A DNA stretch of 30,576 nt, from positions 1 through 30,576 of the IMG/VR virus record IMGVR_UViG_3300027734_000227. One strand, given 5' to 3'. The notes under the pieces are model-generated. The model searched no databases. It was not told where the DNA came from and worked only from the letters and a program-made list of their open reading frames with translations. A program made the position numbers and the translations under genes. Origin of the DNA: a virus. Shown here piece after piece: positions 8,658-17,387 of this stretch (position 1 is its first letter; the number at the start of each line of letters is the position of its first letter).

Positions 8658-8665
8658 GATAAATA
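8658..8665 (+). promoter_or_regulatory. T4-like late promoter motif for the fibre block
   Basis: GATAAATA followed by CT, placed between a terminator and the fibre gene. Predicted start of transcription is ~8671. The leader carries TAAGGTGAT before the ATG at 8686. Confidence 0.7.
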
Positions 8666-8685
8666 CTAAATAAGGTGATATAGAT

Positions 8686-11109
8686 ATGGCTCAACAAAAT
8701 ATAGATTTCGGTACCTTCCCGGATGATCCAGATGCAGATGCTATTAGAACGGCATTTTCAAAAGTACAGAACAATTTTACTGAATTGTTTGCTACAACTA
8801 CTGCCGGTAGTGTAGTTTCAGTAAACGGGGGTGCAGGTATTTCTGTTAACACCCCTACAGGTAATGTAATTGTTACTGCCAACCTTGCACAAGTAGTAGT
8901 TAGTACAAGTTCATTAAGAATTGGTCAAAATAGTAACGGTGGAACAACTGCTGTCATTAATAGTTCTATTCAAACATTAGTAATTGATATTAATCCAGCA
9001 AATGTTTTCTCAGGTAACTTTTCTGGTGTAAGTGGTGCATTAGCAAATCTTAATGGAACATTAACATCAAATTCTAACAGTCAACCTAATATTACAAGTG
9101 TTGGTACATTGACTAGTTTATCTGTAATAGGAAATATTTCTTCAGGCAATGCTAATTTAGGTAACGTAGTAATAGCTAATTATTTCACCGGAACATTAAC
9201 AACTGCCGCTCAACCTAATATTACAAGTGTAGGTAATTTAAGTTCATTAAATGTTACTGGAAATATTAGATCATCATCCTATATAGGTGGAAATATAGCT
9301 ACAACCGGGGCAAATGCGATATTTATAGGTGATGGCTATTTGTTAAGTAATTTAACTATTACTGCTGGTAGCTCTATTATTAATGGTAATAGTAATGTAG
9401 TAATTCAGGCAAATGGTAACGTAACTACCAGTGTAGCTGGTAATAATGATATACTAACTATTACTGGTACTGGTGCTAATATATCAGGTACGGCTAACGT
9501 AACTGGTAATATTAGTGGCGGTAATGCTAATTTAGGTAATGCGGTAACTGCTAATTATTTTATTGGTAACCTTTACGGTAATGCCAATACAGCCGGCACA
9601 GTAACAACTGCGGCACAATCAAATATTACAAGTGTCGGGACATTAACTAATTTAGGTGTATCAGGAAATGTTATAAGTGGTAATGTGTATGCTAATAGTG
9701 GTTTAATTAAAGCACAATATCTATCAGGAGATGGAAGTAACCTTACTAATTTAAGTGCCGGAATAACTCTTGTTAACGGAAACAGTAACGTCAGTATTCC
9801 AACTATCAATGGCAATATTAATATGAGTGCTGTTGGTAATGCTAATGTAGTAGTTGTGACAGGAACAGGAGTTAATGTATCCGGAACTATAAATGCCACT
9901 GGTACTATTACTGGAAATTTCAGTGGTAATGTTATAACGGCATCACAAGGTAATATTACTAGTTTGGGTAACTTAACTAGTTTAACCGTTAACGGAATAG
10001 CTAATTTAGGTGCAGTGGGTAATGTTAAAATTACGGGAGGCTCCAGCAACGGTTATTTATTTACTGATGGTGCCGGTAATTTAACATTTGGATCAATTGT
10101 TAATACTCCTCCCGGTGGAGCAAATAATGATGTACAATTTAAAGATGGCGGAACATATCAAGGTAGTTCTAACTTTACATTTAATCCAACATCAAATCTA
10201 GTATCAATCACTGGAAACTTATCTGTAACCGGTAATGCTAACGTTGGTAATTTAAATGCTACACTATTAACCGGTACACTAACAACAAATAATCAACCTA
10301 ATATAAAACAAGTTGGTACTTTGGATTATTTAATTATTAATACGACTGGATCTCTTGGAATGGGATCTGGTAATATTACTGCAGGAAATATTAGTCTTAT
10401 TGCTGCCGGTAGTGCTAATTTAGGTAATTCAGCAACTGCTAATTACTTTATTGGTAATTTTTACGGAACAGCTAATACAGCAACTAGCGCAACAAATGCT
10501 TCAGCCTTATTACAAAATACTTCTACTGCTACTACAGTTTATCCTATATTTACAACATCATCCGCTAATGGTAATTCATCAGCAGTATTCAATTCATCAA
10601 TAAGTGCTAACTTAAGTAATGCGTCTATTACAGCTACTACATTTGTTGGTGCACTTAGCGGGGCAGCCACAAGTGCAACTACAGCAGGTACTGTAACAAC
10701 TGCTGCACAAGGCAACATTACAAGTGTTGGCACATTAACAAGCATGACTTCAAGTGGTAATGTTCAGGGTGCTAATCTTATTGCAACCAGCTATCATATT
10801 CGTTCAGTTAATGCGGCAGTTTCAGCAGCCGGCACAGTTCAAGGAAATGCTACAGCATTAACTACTGAATTTAATAGGGTATCAACTGTTGTTAGTGGAG
10901 CCGGTGTTGTGTTACCAACAGCAGTAGCTGGTATGGCAATATCTATTGTCAATTCTAGTGCTAACTCATTGTTAGTATATCCAGCAACAGGCGCGGCAAT
11001 TAACTCATTAGCAACAAATGCTGGTTATAGTCATGTAACATTAGCAACATTACAATACATAGCAATATCAAGCACACAATGGTATACAGTAGGTGCTTCA
11101 TACGCATAA
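8686..11109 (+). CDS. Repetitive tail fibre protein
   Basis: 807 residues. The N-terminus has the short segment DADAIRTAFSKVQNNFTELF, seen at the start of many T4-like fibre proteins and likely to attach them to the virion. Residues ~110-700 are degenerate repeats of ~40-60 residues built on units such as GNANLGN, TANYF-GTL, TTAAQPNITSVGTLTSLSV and GNI, an elongated beta-rich shaft dominated by Asn, Gly, Thr and Ser. The last ~110 residues (from about VSAAGTVQGNATALTTEFNR) do not repeat and end QWYTVGASYA; they look like a globular tip that could bind the receptor. It leads an apparent operon with the lysin and two more fibres. Probable role: host recognition. The receptor cannot be told. Confidence 0.85.
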   Translation: MAQQNIDFGTFPDDPDADAIRTAFSKVQNNFTELFATTTAGSVVSVNGGAGISVNTPTGNVIVTANLAQVVVSTSSLRIGQNSNGGTTAVINSSIQTLVIDINPANVFSGNFSGVSGALANLNGTLTSNSNSQPNITSVGTLTSLSVIGNISSGNANLGNVVIANYFTGTLTTAAQPNITSVGNLSSLNVTGNIRSSSYIGGNIATTGANAIFIGDGYLLSNLTITAGSSIINGNSNVVIQANGNVTTSVAGNNDILTITGTGANISGTANVTGNISGGNANLGNAVTANYFIGNLYGNANTAGTVTTAAQSNITSVGTLTNLGVSGNVISGNVYANSGLIKAQYLSGDGSNLTNLSAGITLVNGNSNVSIPTINGNINMSAVGNANVVVVTGTGVNVSGTINATGTITGNFSGNVITASQGNITSLGNLTSLTVNGIANLGAVGNVKITGGSSNGYLFTDGAGNLTFGSIVNTPPGGANNDVQFKDGGTYQGSSNFTFNPTSNLVSITGNLSVTGNANVGNLNATLLTGTLTTNNQPNIKQVGTLDYLIINTTGSLGMGSGNITAGNISLIAAGSANLGNSATANYFIGNFYGTANTATSATNASALLQNTSTATTVYPIFTTSSANGNSSAVFNSSISANLSNASITATTFVGALSGAATSATTAGTVTTAAQGNITSVGTLTSMTSSGNVQGANLIATSYHIRSVNAAVSAAGTVQGNATALTTEFNRVSTVVSGAGVVLPTAVAGMAISIVNSSANSLLVYPATGAAINSLATNAGYSHVTLATLQYIAISSTQWYTVGASYA
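9050..10750 (+). repeat. Degenerate fibre shaft repeats
   Basis: Recurrent coding units with ACAACTGC(C/G)GC(T/A)CAA, AATATTACAAGTGT and GCTAATTTAGGTAAT occur at ~9080-9120, 9195-9230, 9520-9640, 10300-10320, 10410-10470 and 10690-10740. Copies vary in spacing and sequence, which marks diverged protein repeats and not a CRISPR array. Confidence 0.75.
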
Positions 11110-11118
11110 GGAAAACAA

Positions 11119-11742
11119 ATGGTAACAATAGAATTATTAACATCAATGTGTCCAAAAACAAGACGCTCTACGTTAGAGGGTTTTGTTGAGCCACTAAACA
11201 CGGTGGCAGAATATTATGAGATGTTTGAAAATCCAAAACGTTGTGCTGGATTCTTAGCACAGATAGCACACGAAAGTGGTGGATTTAATGCTGTAGTTGA
11301 AAACTTAAACTATAGTGCAAAAGGATTGATGGGCACATTCAAAAAGTATTTCCCTAACGAAGAACTAGCAAAACAATATGAACGCAAACCAGAGATGATT
11401 GCTAATCGTGTATATGCTAATCGTATGAAGAATGGTGATGAGAATAGCGGTGATGGCTTTAGATTCAGAGGGCGTGGATTAATTCAATTGACTGGTCGTG
11501 ATAACTATACAAGATTTGCTGAAGCATTAGATATGAGTATTGAAGATACAGTTAGATACTTAGAGACACCAAATGGCGCTGTTGCTAGTGCTGGATGGTT
11601 TTGGGATAATAATAAACTAAACCAGTTCTGTGATAAAGATGACTTTGTTACATTAACAAAGCGTATCAATGGCGGAACTATTGGGTTAGAAGATAGAAAA
11701 CATCACTATCATTTGGCATTAGAACATTTAGGCGCACATTAA
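11119..11742 (+). CDS. Endolysin, GH19 chitinase-like lysozyme
   Basis: Predicted to cut the glycan strands of peptidoglycan at lysis. The 207 residues form one GH19-type catalytic domain. AQIAHESGGFNAVVENLNYS (~48-67) carries Glu52 as the likely general acid and Glu61 as a possible second catalytic residue. Downstream come GDGFRFRGRGLIQLTGRDNY (~112-131), the family's substrate-cleft signature, and SAGWFWDNNKLNQFCD with a C-terminal ITKRINGG-like segment (TLTKRINGGTIG). No signal peptide or membrane segment is seen, so release would need a holin, and the candidate lies at 21388. AAGGA lies 9 bases before the ATG. It sits between fibre genes, so a virion-borne role is also possible. Fold assignment is secure. 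Confidence 0.95.
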   Translation: MVTIELLTSMCPKTRRSTLEGFVEPLNTVAEYYEMFENPKRCAGFLAQIAHESGGFNAVVENLNYSAKGLMGTFKKYFPNEELAKQYERKPEMIANRVYANRMKNGDENSGDGFRFRGRGLIQLTGRDNYTRFAEALDMSIEDTVRYLETPNGAVASAGWFWDNNKLNQFCDKDDFVTLTKRINGGTIGLEDRKHHYHLALEHLGAH

Positions 11743-11743
11743 T

Positions 11744-14323
11744 ATGGCACAACCAATTTGGAATACAACTGCTGGTTCTATTGGAACATTTCCTGCTACT
11801 ATAATAATGGCAACGCAGTTATCAGCATCACCTGTATCTCCCGCTACAACAATAACATATACATTATTAAGCGGTACATTGCCACCGGGTACAACTATTA
11901 CCATTGGTGGATTAATAAGCGGAACCCCCACGTTAGTTACAGTAGACACTACTACTACTTTTACAATTAGAGCAACTGATAATTTATCTAACATACGTGA
12001 TAGAACATTCTCAATAACTATATCAGGAACAGCTATTCCTGAATTCACTACACCGGCGGGAAGTGTTTTATCTACATTAGATAGTGTATGGATTGAATTA
12101 CCAATTGAATATTCAAATCCCGATAATACTAATCAGATTGTAGTAGAAGTTCAAGAAGGTATTTTACCACCCGGTTTAGAAATTAATCCAGCTGGTGTAA
12201 TTAGAGGATATGCTAACCCACCGACAGTTAGTGTTACATTAACTGAAGTAGAAACAAATGCTACTCTAACTGATGGTACTAGTTATTTGATAACATGTAC
12301 AAGTACCACTCAATTCACAATAGGAAGACCAGTAGTATTTACTTCTACTGTATTTGGTGGAATACAAAACGGAGAAACATATTATATTAAAACTATTGAT
12401 AGTTCTACTACCTTTAGTATAACCTCTACACAAAATGGTGATGTGTTTCCATTAACATCAGCATCTGGATCAATGACTGTTACACTCCCTGCTACATCAT
12501 TTGGTCAACCTACTATTCGCACATATTCATTTATCCTTAGGTTATCAAGTAATTTAGGCGGTGATACTGCTACATATTCAATTACAGTAGTAAATCAAAA
12601 TACTCCAGTAAGTCAAGGCGGCCCTGGATATACTATTAATTCACGTATACCCACTATACTTAATACTAGACCTAAAACATTTATAATTACTGATAATGAC
12701 CCATACAGTGGTTATTATATATTACCTCCAATAAGCCCTACTGTTAATGCTTTCATAGGTACAATACGTAGTGGAGAATACTTTACATTTAAAATAATAG
12801 GTTACGATTTTGACGGTAGTTCACTAACATATGATTATGTTAATTTGCCAGTAGAGTTAACCGGAGATACTGAAACAGGGTGGATTACCGGAACACCTAC
12901 ATTAAATTCAACTGGTCTAAGTACATTTTCTTTTGCTGTAAATGTATATAAAACAGATAGTAGTAGTATAGGCACAACTAATTTTAATTTTAGTTATAAT
13001 TTAAGTAATGAAATTACTGATACTATAATATGGTCAACCCCTTCAGATTTAGGAACTATATTTAATAGTTCAATAAGTACAGTAAATGTTTTTGCTGTAG
13101 CCGATACTGAATTATCATACAGAATAACTAGTGGATCATTACCTCCTAATTTGTTATTATTATCTAATGGAGAAATAACAGGTAAAGTAGCAGATCAACC
13201 CACAGACACTTTATTAGAACAAAATACTGAAACAGTATTTACCTTTACTATTCAAGCATATTCTGCTTTATTTCCTGCGGTTCAATCTACTAAAACTTTT
13301 ACAATAACGGTATTACAAGAATATACTCAACCAACAGATACACTATATATTAAGGCAGCACCTAGTATCAATGATAGAAATATTATTAATACTCTATTAA
13401 CAAGTGAAACATTAATTCCTGAAGAAATAGTGTATAGACCCAATGATATATATTTTGGTAAAGCAACTAGTATAGTATATGAGCATGCATATGGTATATA
13501 TGCAAGTGAGATTGATGAATATTTGGCGGCTGTAACTCAAAATCATTATTGGAGAAATATTACTTTAGGTGAAATAAAAACTGCCGTAGCAAAGAATAGT
13601 TTGGGAGAAATAATTTACGAAGTGGTATATAGTGAAGTCATTGATAACTTAGTTAATCCTGCAGGAATAAGTATTCAACAAGAAATTATTTGGCCAAGAC
13701 CAATAGATTTAGGATTAGGTCCATGGTATACTAGTATTACCGATATCCATGCTAGTTATGAAACTGTGTTAGGACAAGAGTATTATACTAGTTTAACACC
13801 TGGTTTTGCACAAACACTGTATCCAAATAGTTTATTTAATATGCGTAATCGTGTAAGTCAAGTTGTAGGACAAGAATTTGATAGTCGTTTACTACCATTA
13901 TGGATGACTAGTCAACAAGAAAACGGCGGTACATTGGGTTACACACAAGCTTGGGTAATATGTTATACTAAACCTGGAATTATTGTTGATGGTCAACTAT
14001 TAACTTATGCTGAATTTAAAGCAACCGGGTTAACAAAGACACGTACTGAGGGTGGCGTAATTATAACAGACTATTTTAGTTCTGCGGAAACTATTAAAAA
14101 CAATATTAACAATAATTGGCCATATACATTGAATCAAATCAACTTTAGAATTGATAGATTTAGTGTAGATAAGAGCGAAACCTATAATTATGATAAAAAA
14201 TTAAATCCACCTGCTTGGACAGGATTACCGAGTGCAACTCCTGTACCTAATCCAATAGACAGTGAAAATTTCTATGTATTGTTCCCTCGTCAAACAATTT
14301 TACCAGACGAATCTCAATACTAA
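11744..14323 (+). CDS. Tail fibre/adhesin with putative Ig-like (He_PIG) modules
   Basis: 859 residues. Four stretches follow the putative Ig pattern (SG-LPPG-...-G-I-G-PT): SGTLPPGTTITIGGLISGTP near residue 45, EGILPPGLEINPAGVIRGYA near 145, a divergent copy around TGDTETGWITGTPT near 380, and SGSLPPNLLLLSNGEITGKV near 470. Between copies two and three is a module (12308-12490) that recurs in the next fibre. The last ~330 residues are different: no repeats, Tyr/Trp-rich, with YKPNDIYFG-like and VGQEFDSRLLPLWMTSQQ segments, and resemble a folded baseplate- or fibre-anchoring region. The ATG follows the lysin stop by one base, so coupling is likely. Surface recognition is inferred from architecture. 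Confidence 0.75.
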   Translation: MAQPIWNTTAGSIGTFPATIIMATQLSASPVSPATTITYTLLSGTLPPGTTITIGGLISGTPTLVTVDTTTTFTIRATDNLSNIRDRTFSITISGTAIPEFTTPAGSVLSTLDSVWIELPIEYSNPDNTNQIVVEVQEGILPPGLEINPAGVIRGYANPPTVSVTLTEVETNATLTDGTSYLITCTSTTQFTIGRPVVFTSTVFGGIQNGETYYIKTIDSSTTFSITSTQNGDVFPLTSASGSMTVTLPATSFGQPTIRTYSFILRLSSNLGGDTATYSITVVNQNTPVSQGGPGYTINSRIPTILNTRPKTFIITDNDPYSGYYILPPISPTVNAFIGTIRSGEYFTFKIIGYDFDGSSLTYDYVNLPVELTGDTETGWITGTPTLNSTGLSTFSFAVNVYKTDSSSIGTTNFNFSYNLSNEITDTIIWSTPSDLGTIFNSSISTVNVFAVADTELSYRITSGSLPPNLLLLSNGEITGKVADQPTDTLLEQNTETVFTFTIQAYSALFPAVQSTKTFTITVLQEYTQPTDTLYIKAAPSINDRNIINTLLTSETLIPEEIVYRPNDIYFGKATSIVYEHAYGIYASEIDEYLAAVTQNHYWRNITLGEIKTAVAKNSLGEIIYEVVYSEVIDNLVNPAGISIQQEIIWPRPIDLGLGPWYTSITDIHASYETVLGQEYYTSLTPGFAQTLYPNSLFNMRNRVSQVVGQEFDSRLLPLWMTSQQENGGTLGYTQAWVICYTKPGIIVDGQLLTYAEFKATGLTKTRTEGGVIITDYFSSAETIKNNINNNWPYTLNQINFRIDRFSVDKSETYNYDKKLNPPAWTGLPSATPVPNPIDSENFYVLFPRQTILPDESQY

Positions 14324-14326
14324 ATA
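14319..14326 (+). promoter_or_regulatory. Weak late promoter-like motif before the third fibre
   Basis: ACTAAATA (6 of 8 to TATAAATA) overlaps the previous stop codon. Predicted start ~14332 and ATG at 14347. Support is position only. Confidence 0.35.
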
Positions 14327-14346
14327 TATAACGGAACAACAAAAAT

Positions 14347-15621
14347 ATGAGTACAATTAACACAAACGGCATCAATGTAAACTATCCTATACCAGGAGTG
14401 AATAACAATAGTCAAGGATTCAGAGATAACTTTGCATCTATTAGAACTAACTTGAATACAGCTGGAACAGAAATTACAGACCTACAAAACAAAGTTGTAG
14501 TTAAGTCTGCACTAGCCAATTCTACCGTTAATAACGATATGGCTAATACTCTTATTAGCAATGCATTAACACGTAGTTTCCGTGCTAGTACTTATAATTT
14601 GGGCAACGCATTGTCTGGTGTAGTATCAGTAAATGTATCATTGGGTGACGTACAATATGGTACTATTGCAGGAAATACTATACTTCAGTTTACTGGATGG
14701 AGTCCTACTAGTACACAAAGTAATGTACAACTTCAATTAGCTGTTTCAAACAATTTAGCAGTATTATCTTTCCCTAGCCAAGTTACAGATGGTGTAACTA
14801 CATTAGAAAATTATGCTAATGTTGCTAATACAAATACTGTTACCGTACCATATGGTGTAACCCAATTAGATTATAGATTCAGTACACTTGATTGCGGTAA
14901 TACAATTACAGTGGAACCCTTTAATAATAATAGAATAGCATCACAAATACAAACACGTAACGTTATTCCTACAGGAAATCAAGGTGATATGGTTGGTGAT
15001 ATTGCAACAAGTACTGGTTTAAATCAATTAACTATTACTAGTTCAAACGTATCTGATTTTTTAAATACACCAAATACAACACAACTCTATACTGATATGC
15101 CAATAGTATTCACCGGTGTTACTATGGAAGCTAATATTACAGTTGGAACAACTTATTATGTACGAAATGTTTCTGCTAACACATATTTTACTGTTTCAAC
15201 AACTTTGGGTGGGGCAAATGTTAACTTAGCAGGAAATGCTAGTCCAACACTTCCAATGTATGCTAACCCAGTATCATACCTGTACGTGTGTACGGATGAT
15301 TATAACTCTACTGAATATGCTAAGTCAGCAAATGCTACTAACAGCACTGGTAATATTACATTAAATAATACCAATTCATTGGCTAATAATGTTCCTATTA
15401 TATTTACTGGAACAACATTTGGTGGATTAGTAGCAAATACAGTATATTATATAAAAAGCGGAACCTTTAATGCTTCCCCGGGAAATATAATAGTCAGTCA
15501 ATCCAGAACAAACGGTGTAGCAGATACCGCACTTACATTAACAACTGCGTCCGGTACATGTGTTGCTACAGCATACGTAGGTTCGGACATTTGGAAAAGA
15601 ATCGCACTAACTTCTTGGTAA
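14347..15621 (+). CDS. Tail fibre or baseplate-associated fibre protein
   Basis: 424 residues. The N-terminus (NSQGFRDNFASIRTNLNTAG, ~21-40) is the same type of attachment segment as in the fibre at 8686, here with a short helix continuing into TEITDLQNKVV. A beta-rich body follows. The C-terminal half holds two copies of a module with PIVFTG / YYVRNVSANTYFTVSTTLGG (15060-15265) and PIIFTGTTFGGLVANTVYYI (15340-15580), also found once in the 859-residue fibre. It ends SDIWKRIALTSW, a common kind of fibre terminus. No strong Shine-Dalgarno site (CGGAAC at 14332-14337). Structural role likely; exact position on the virion unknown. Confidence 0.75.
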   Translation: MSTINTNGINVNYPIPGVNNNSQGFRDNFASIRTNLNTAGTEITDLQNKVVVKSALANSTVNNDMANTLISNALTRSFRASTYNLGNALSGVVSVNVSLGDVQYGTIAGNTILQFTGWSPTSTQSNVQLQLAVSNNLAVLSFPSQVTDGVTTLENYANVANTNTVTVPYGVTQLDYRFSTLDCGNTITVEPFNNNRIASQIQTRNVIPTGNQGDMVGDIATSTGLNQLTITSSNVSDFLNTPNTTQLYTDMPIVFTGVTMEANITVGTTYYVRNVSANTYFTVSTTLGGANVNLAGNASPTLPMYANPVSYLYVCTDDYNSTEYAKSANATNSTGNITLNNTNSLANNVPIIFTGTTFGGLVANTVYYIKSGTFNASPGNIIVSQSRTNGVADTALTLTTASGTCVATAYVGSDIWKRIALTSW

Positions 15622-15627
15622 TAAATA
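15620..15627 (+). promoter_or_regulatory. Late promoter motif with start predicted at the AUG
   Basis: AATAAATA (7 of 8 to TATAAATA) overlaps the preceding stop. Six bases on lies 15633, the A of the next ATG, with no Shine-Dalgarno site between, so a transcript from here would be leaderless. Confidence 0.55.
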
Positions 15628-15632
15628 TTTGA

Positions 15633-15866
15633 ATGGAACATCCATTCATTTCATCTCTTTCAGACAAAACATTAGAAGAACTACAGGGTTCCATTACGGA
15701 ACTAACCAAAAAGCTTAACTTTGCATATCGTATGCAAAATAGTGCTATGATTCATCAACTTAATATGGTTATGGAAAGTTACAAAGCAGAATATGGTCGT
15801 AAAATGGATGAATTGCTTAAAAAGCAAGGTGATCGTACACAAATCAACATTCAAAAAGAAAGCTAA
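15633..15866 (+). CDS. Small coiled-coil protein of unknown function
   Basis: 77 residues, charged and almost entirely helical by composition: LSDKTLEELQGSITELTKKL, then FAYRMQNSAMIHQLNMVMES and YKAEYGRKMDELLKKQGDRT. The Leu/Ile/Met spacing suggests a coiled coil or helical hairpin, so it probably oligomerises or binds another helix. It is the first gene after the fibres and runs into the next with a 2-base gap. Not recognised as any named family. Gene call rests on intact frame, tight packing and the promoter-like motif directly before it. Confidence 0.7.
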   Translation: MEHPFISSLSDKTLEELQGSITELTKKLNFAYRMQNSAMIHQLNMVMESYKAEYGRKMDELLKKQGDRTQINIQKES

Positions 15867-15868
15867 AA

Positions 15869-16471
15869 TTGACTACACGAATAGAACGAGAATTTTCATT
15901 TCAAGCAGGCGTTTATTTCAAAGAAGAATTTTTAATGAACCTGTATACAATAACATTGTATATGGAAGTAGAAACAGAATCTATTAGAGAACAAAATGTC
16001 GCAATGGAACGAATAAAATACTTCCTAAATGAGTGTTTAGAAAATGGTATTTTTGTACAAGACAATGAACATAAAGTTATTGAAAAATATAGTACATGTG
16101 GATTCAAAGTCTGTACCGTCCCCGAAGAACCATATGACCAAATTATAACATTGTTATTACTAACGAAGCTCAACAGTATTACTGAGGGTAGACTAGTTAT
16201 CACTGATATGACATTAGGTTCACGTATAAGTGATGATGTTAGATTCATATGTGATATTGAAAGCCCACGTGGTCCGTTAGAGTTGCCCGGATGGTGGTCA
16301 GATAGTGGTACATCAATAGCCGACCCTATTAAAAAATCAGTAAAAAAAGACAAAATTGTTAAACTGTTCAAAACACCCTCAACAGATTGGGCAGAATATA
16401 ATTTGGTTTGGAAAGAAAAAGACCAAATTGCTAATTGTGAAATTGTTTTTACAACCGAACACGAAAAATAA
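15869..16471 (+). CDS. Unknown protein with TTG start or internal ATG start
   Basis: Up to 200 residues, not recognised. The longest frame opens with TTG at 15869, 2 bases after the previous stop; an ATG at 15935 (MNLYTITLYMEVETESIREQ) gives 178 residues. Neither has a good Shine-Dalgarno site. Coupling favours the TTG, and the N-terminal residues (IEREFSFQAGVYFKEEF) look protein-like. The protein appears soluble and alpha/beta, with strands such as MNLYTITLYMEVET, EGRLVITDMTL and DVRFICDIESPRGPLELPGW and a Lys-rich C-terminal part. The 188-residue open frame on the opposite strand here is an antisense shadow. Function open. Confidence 0.65.
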   Translation: MTTRIEREFSFQAGVYFKEEFLMNLYTITLYMEVETESIREQNVAMERIKYFLNECLENGIFVQDNEHKVIEKYSTCGFKVCTVPEEPYDQIITLLLLTKLNSITEGRLVITDMTLGSRISDDVRFICDIESPRGPLELPGWWSDSGTSIADPIKKSVKKDKIVKLFKTPSTDWAEYNLVWKEKDQIANCEIVFTTEHEK

Positions 16472-16484
16472 TTAACCAAATATA

Positions 16485-16513
16485 TTGTATTTTAGTAACA
16501 GTTATGTTATAAT
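16485..16513 (+). promoter_or_regulatory. Sigma70-type extended -10 promoter
   Basis: A perfect -10 TATAAT (16508-16513) is preceded by TGT, an extended -10 element. A poor -35, TTGTAT (16485-16490), sits 17 bases upstream. Position +1 is predicted at 16520, the first base of the ATG, giving a leaderless or nearly leaderless transcript. It probably drives early/middle expression of the cluster from 16520 onward. Confidence 0.65.
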
Positions 16514-16519
16514 ATACAA

Positions 16520-17026
16520 ATGAAAACAGATAAGTATGGTCAATTAATTTACAATCAGCACGATTTGTGCGAATTGTTTCTACAAGATCCTACACGTACT
16601 ATCACTAACGCACTTATAGATAACCCAATTGAATTTAATGGATTTCTCTCATTAGAGAATTTACCCAATCTAAAACAATATGACAATTTAAATCTTTCCA
16701 TAGAAGAATTTGATAAACAAAATCAATCAAAATGGCATATGCCCAAAGAATATTATGAGTTTGATATTGCTAAATGGGTATTAGATCAATGCAAAAATGA
16801 AGCTGAGTTACAACGTGCCGGAGATGAATTAATTAAGTTTCAAGAACGTAATATGTTTGTATTATTACAGTATTTAAAATACTTAGTAGATACTATGCGT
16901 AAAAATAATGTTGTATGGGGTGTAGGGCGTGGAAGTTCAGTGGCAAGTTTTGTATTGTTTTTAATAGGAATACATAGAATAAATAGTTTGTACTATGACT
17001 TATCAATAGATGAGTTTTTAAAATAA
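16520..17026 (+). CDS. Short family C DNA polymerase-like protein (DnaE/PolC core fragment)
   Basis: 168 residues. The last ~90 align by eye with the DnaE region entering the palm: a helical ERNMFVLLQYLKYLVDTMRK segment, then WGVGRGSSVASFVLFLIGIH (133-152), matching the DnaE GPGRGS-GS signature, then SLYYDLSIDEFLK, matching the LLFERFLN step. In DnaE the catalytic Asp motif (PDFDxDF) comes right after; here the protein stops first. It also lacks PHP, fingers, thumb and OB domains. It therefore cannot be a complete polymerase. It has its own sigma70-type promoter. Possible roles are a regulator or decoy for host Pol III, or a repurposed nucleotide-binding fold; both are guesses. Homology to the motif is strong, function unknown. 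Confidence 0.7.
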   Translation: MKTDKYGQLIYNQHDLCELFLQDPTRTITNALIDNPIEFNGFLSLENLPNLKQYDNLNLSIEEFDKQNQSKWHMPKEYYEFDIAKWVLDQCKNEAELQRAGDELIKFQERNMFVLLQYLKYLVDTMRKNNVVWGVGRGSSVASFVLFLIGIHRINSLYYDLSIDEFLK

Positions 17027-17036
17027 GGAGAATATT

Positions 17037-17387
17037 ATGGCTAATTATAAAACAGCAATGGGTAAAGTTGTTGATATGTCGGCACTAGCTGCAAAGAATG
17101 AAAAAACTAGAGCAGTAGGGAACATGAAGGTTAATGCACGGGGTGATACCATTGATGCTCAAGGTCGTATTATAAAATCTGCGACAGTTAAAGCAAATGA
17201 TTCATATAACAGAACTGTGGGTAATCGTTCTGCTCAACCAGTAAGACCTACCACAAAGCCATCGGCCCCAGCTAAACCAAAAATTGATTTTAGTGAATTA
17301 ACTGAAATAGAACGTGAGATTGAAGAATCTTACATAGATGATTTAGAAGTGGAACACATTAAAGCACAGGAACTTAAAAAGAAATGA
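17037..17387 (+). CDS. Unknown basic/disordered protein upstream of the cochaperonin
   Basis: 116 residues, not recognised. A Lys/Ala/Asn-rich N-terminal half (TAMGKVVDMSALAAKNEKTR, then ARGDTIDAQGRIIKS) leads into a Pro/Ala/Lys linker (~residues 64-80) and an acidic C-terminal helix (DFSELTEIEREIEESYIDDL). It is probably flexible with one helical binding segment. AAGGAG lies 8 bases before the ATG, the best ribosome-binding site in this cluster. Its last codons overlap the next gene by 4 bases (ATGA), so the two are translationally coupled. Confidence 0.75.
   Translation: MANYKTAMGKVVDMSALAAKNEKTRAVGNMKVNARGDTIDAQGRIIKSATVKANDSYNRTVGNRSAQPVRPTTKPSAPAKPKIDFSELTEIEREIEESYIDDLEVEHIKAQELKKK

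Noticed and set aside
9573-10049. 158-residue open frame on the minus strand within the fibre gene
   Set aside because: Val/Leu/Pro/Thr monotony mirrors the repetitive fibre codons on the other strand; no start signals.
9050-10750. Repeats considered as a CRISPR array
   Set aside because: Units vary in length and sequence, keep one open reading frame and lack uniform spacers.
15869-15874. TTGACT at the start of the 200-residue gene read as a -35 box
   Set aside because: No acceptable -10 at 16-18 bases downstream.
15913-16479. 188-residue open frame on the minus strand
   Set aside because: Fully antisense to a packed plus-strand gene, no ribosome-binding site or promoter, Ser/Ile-rich shadow composition.
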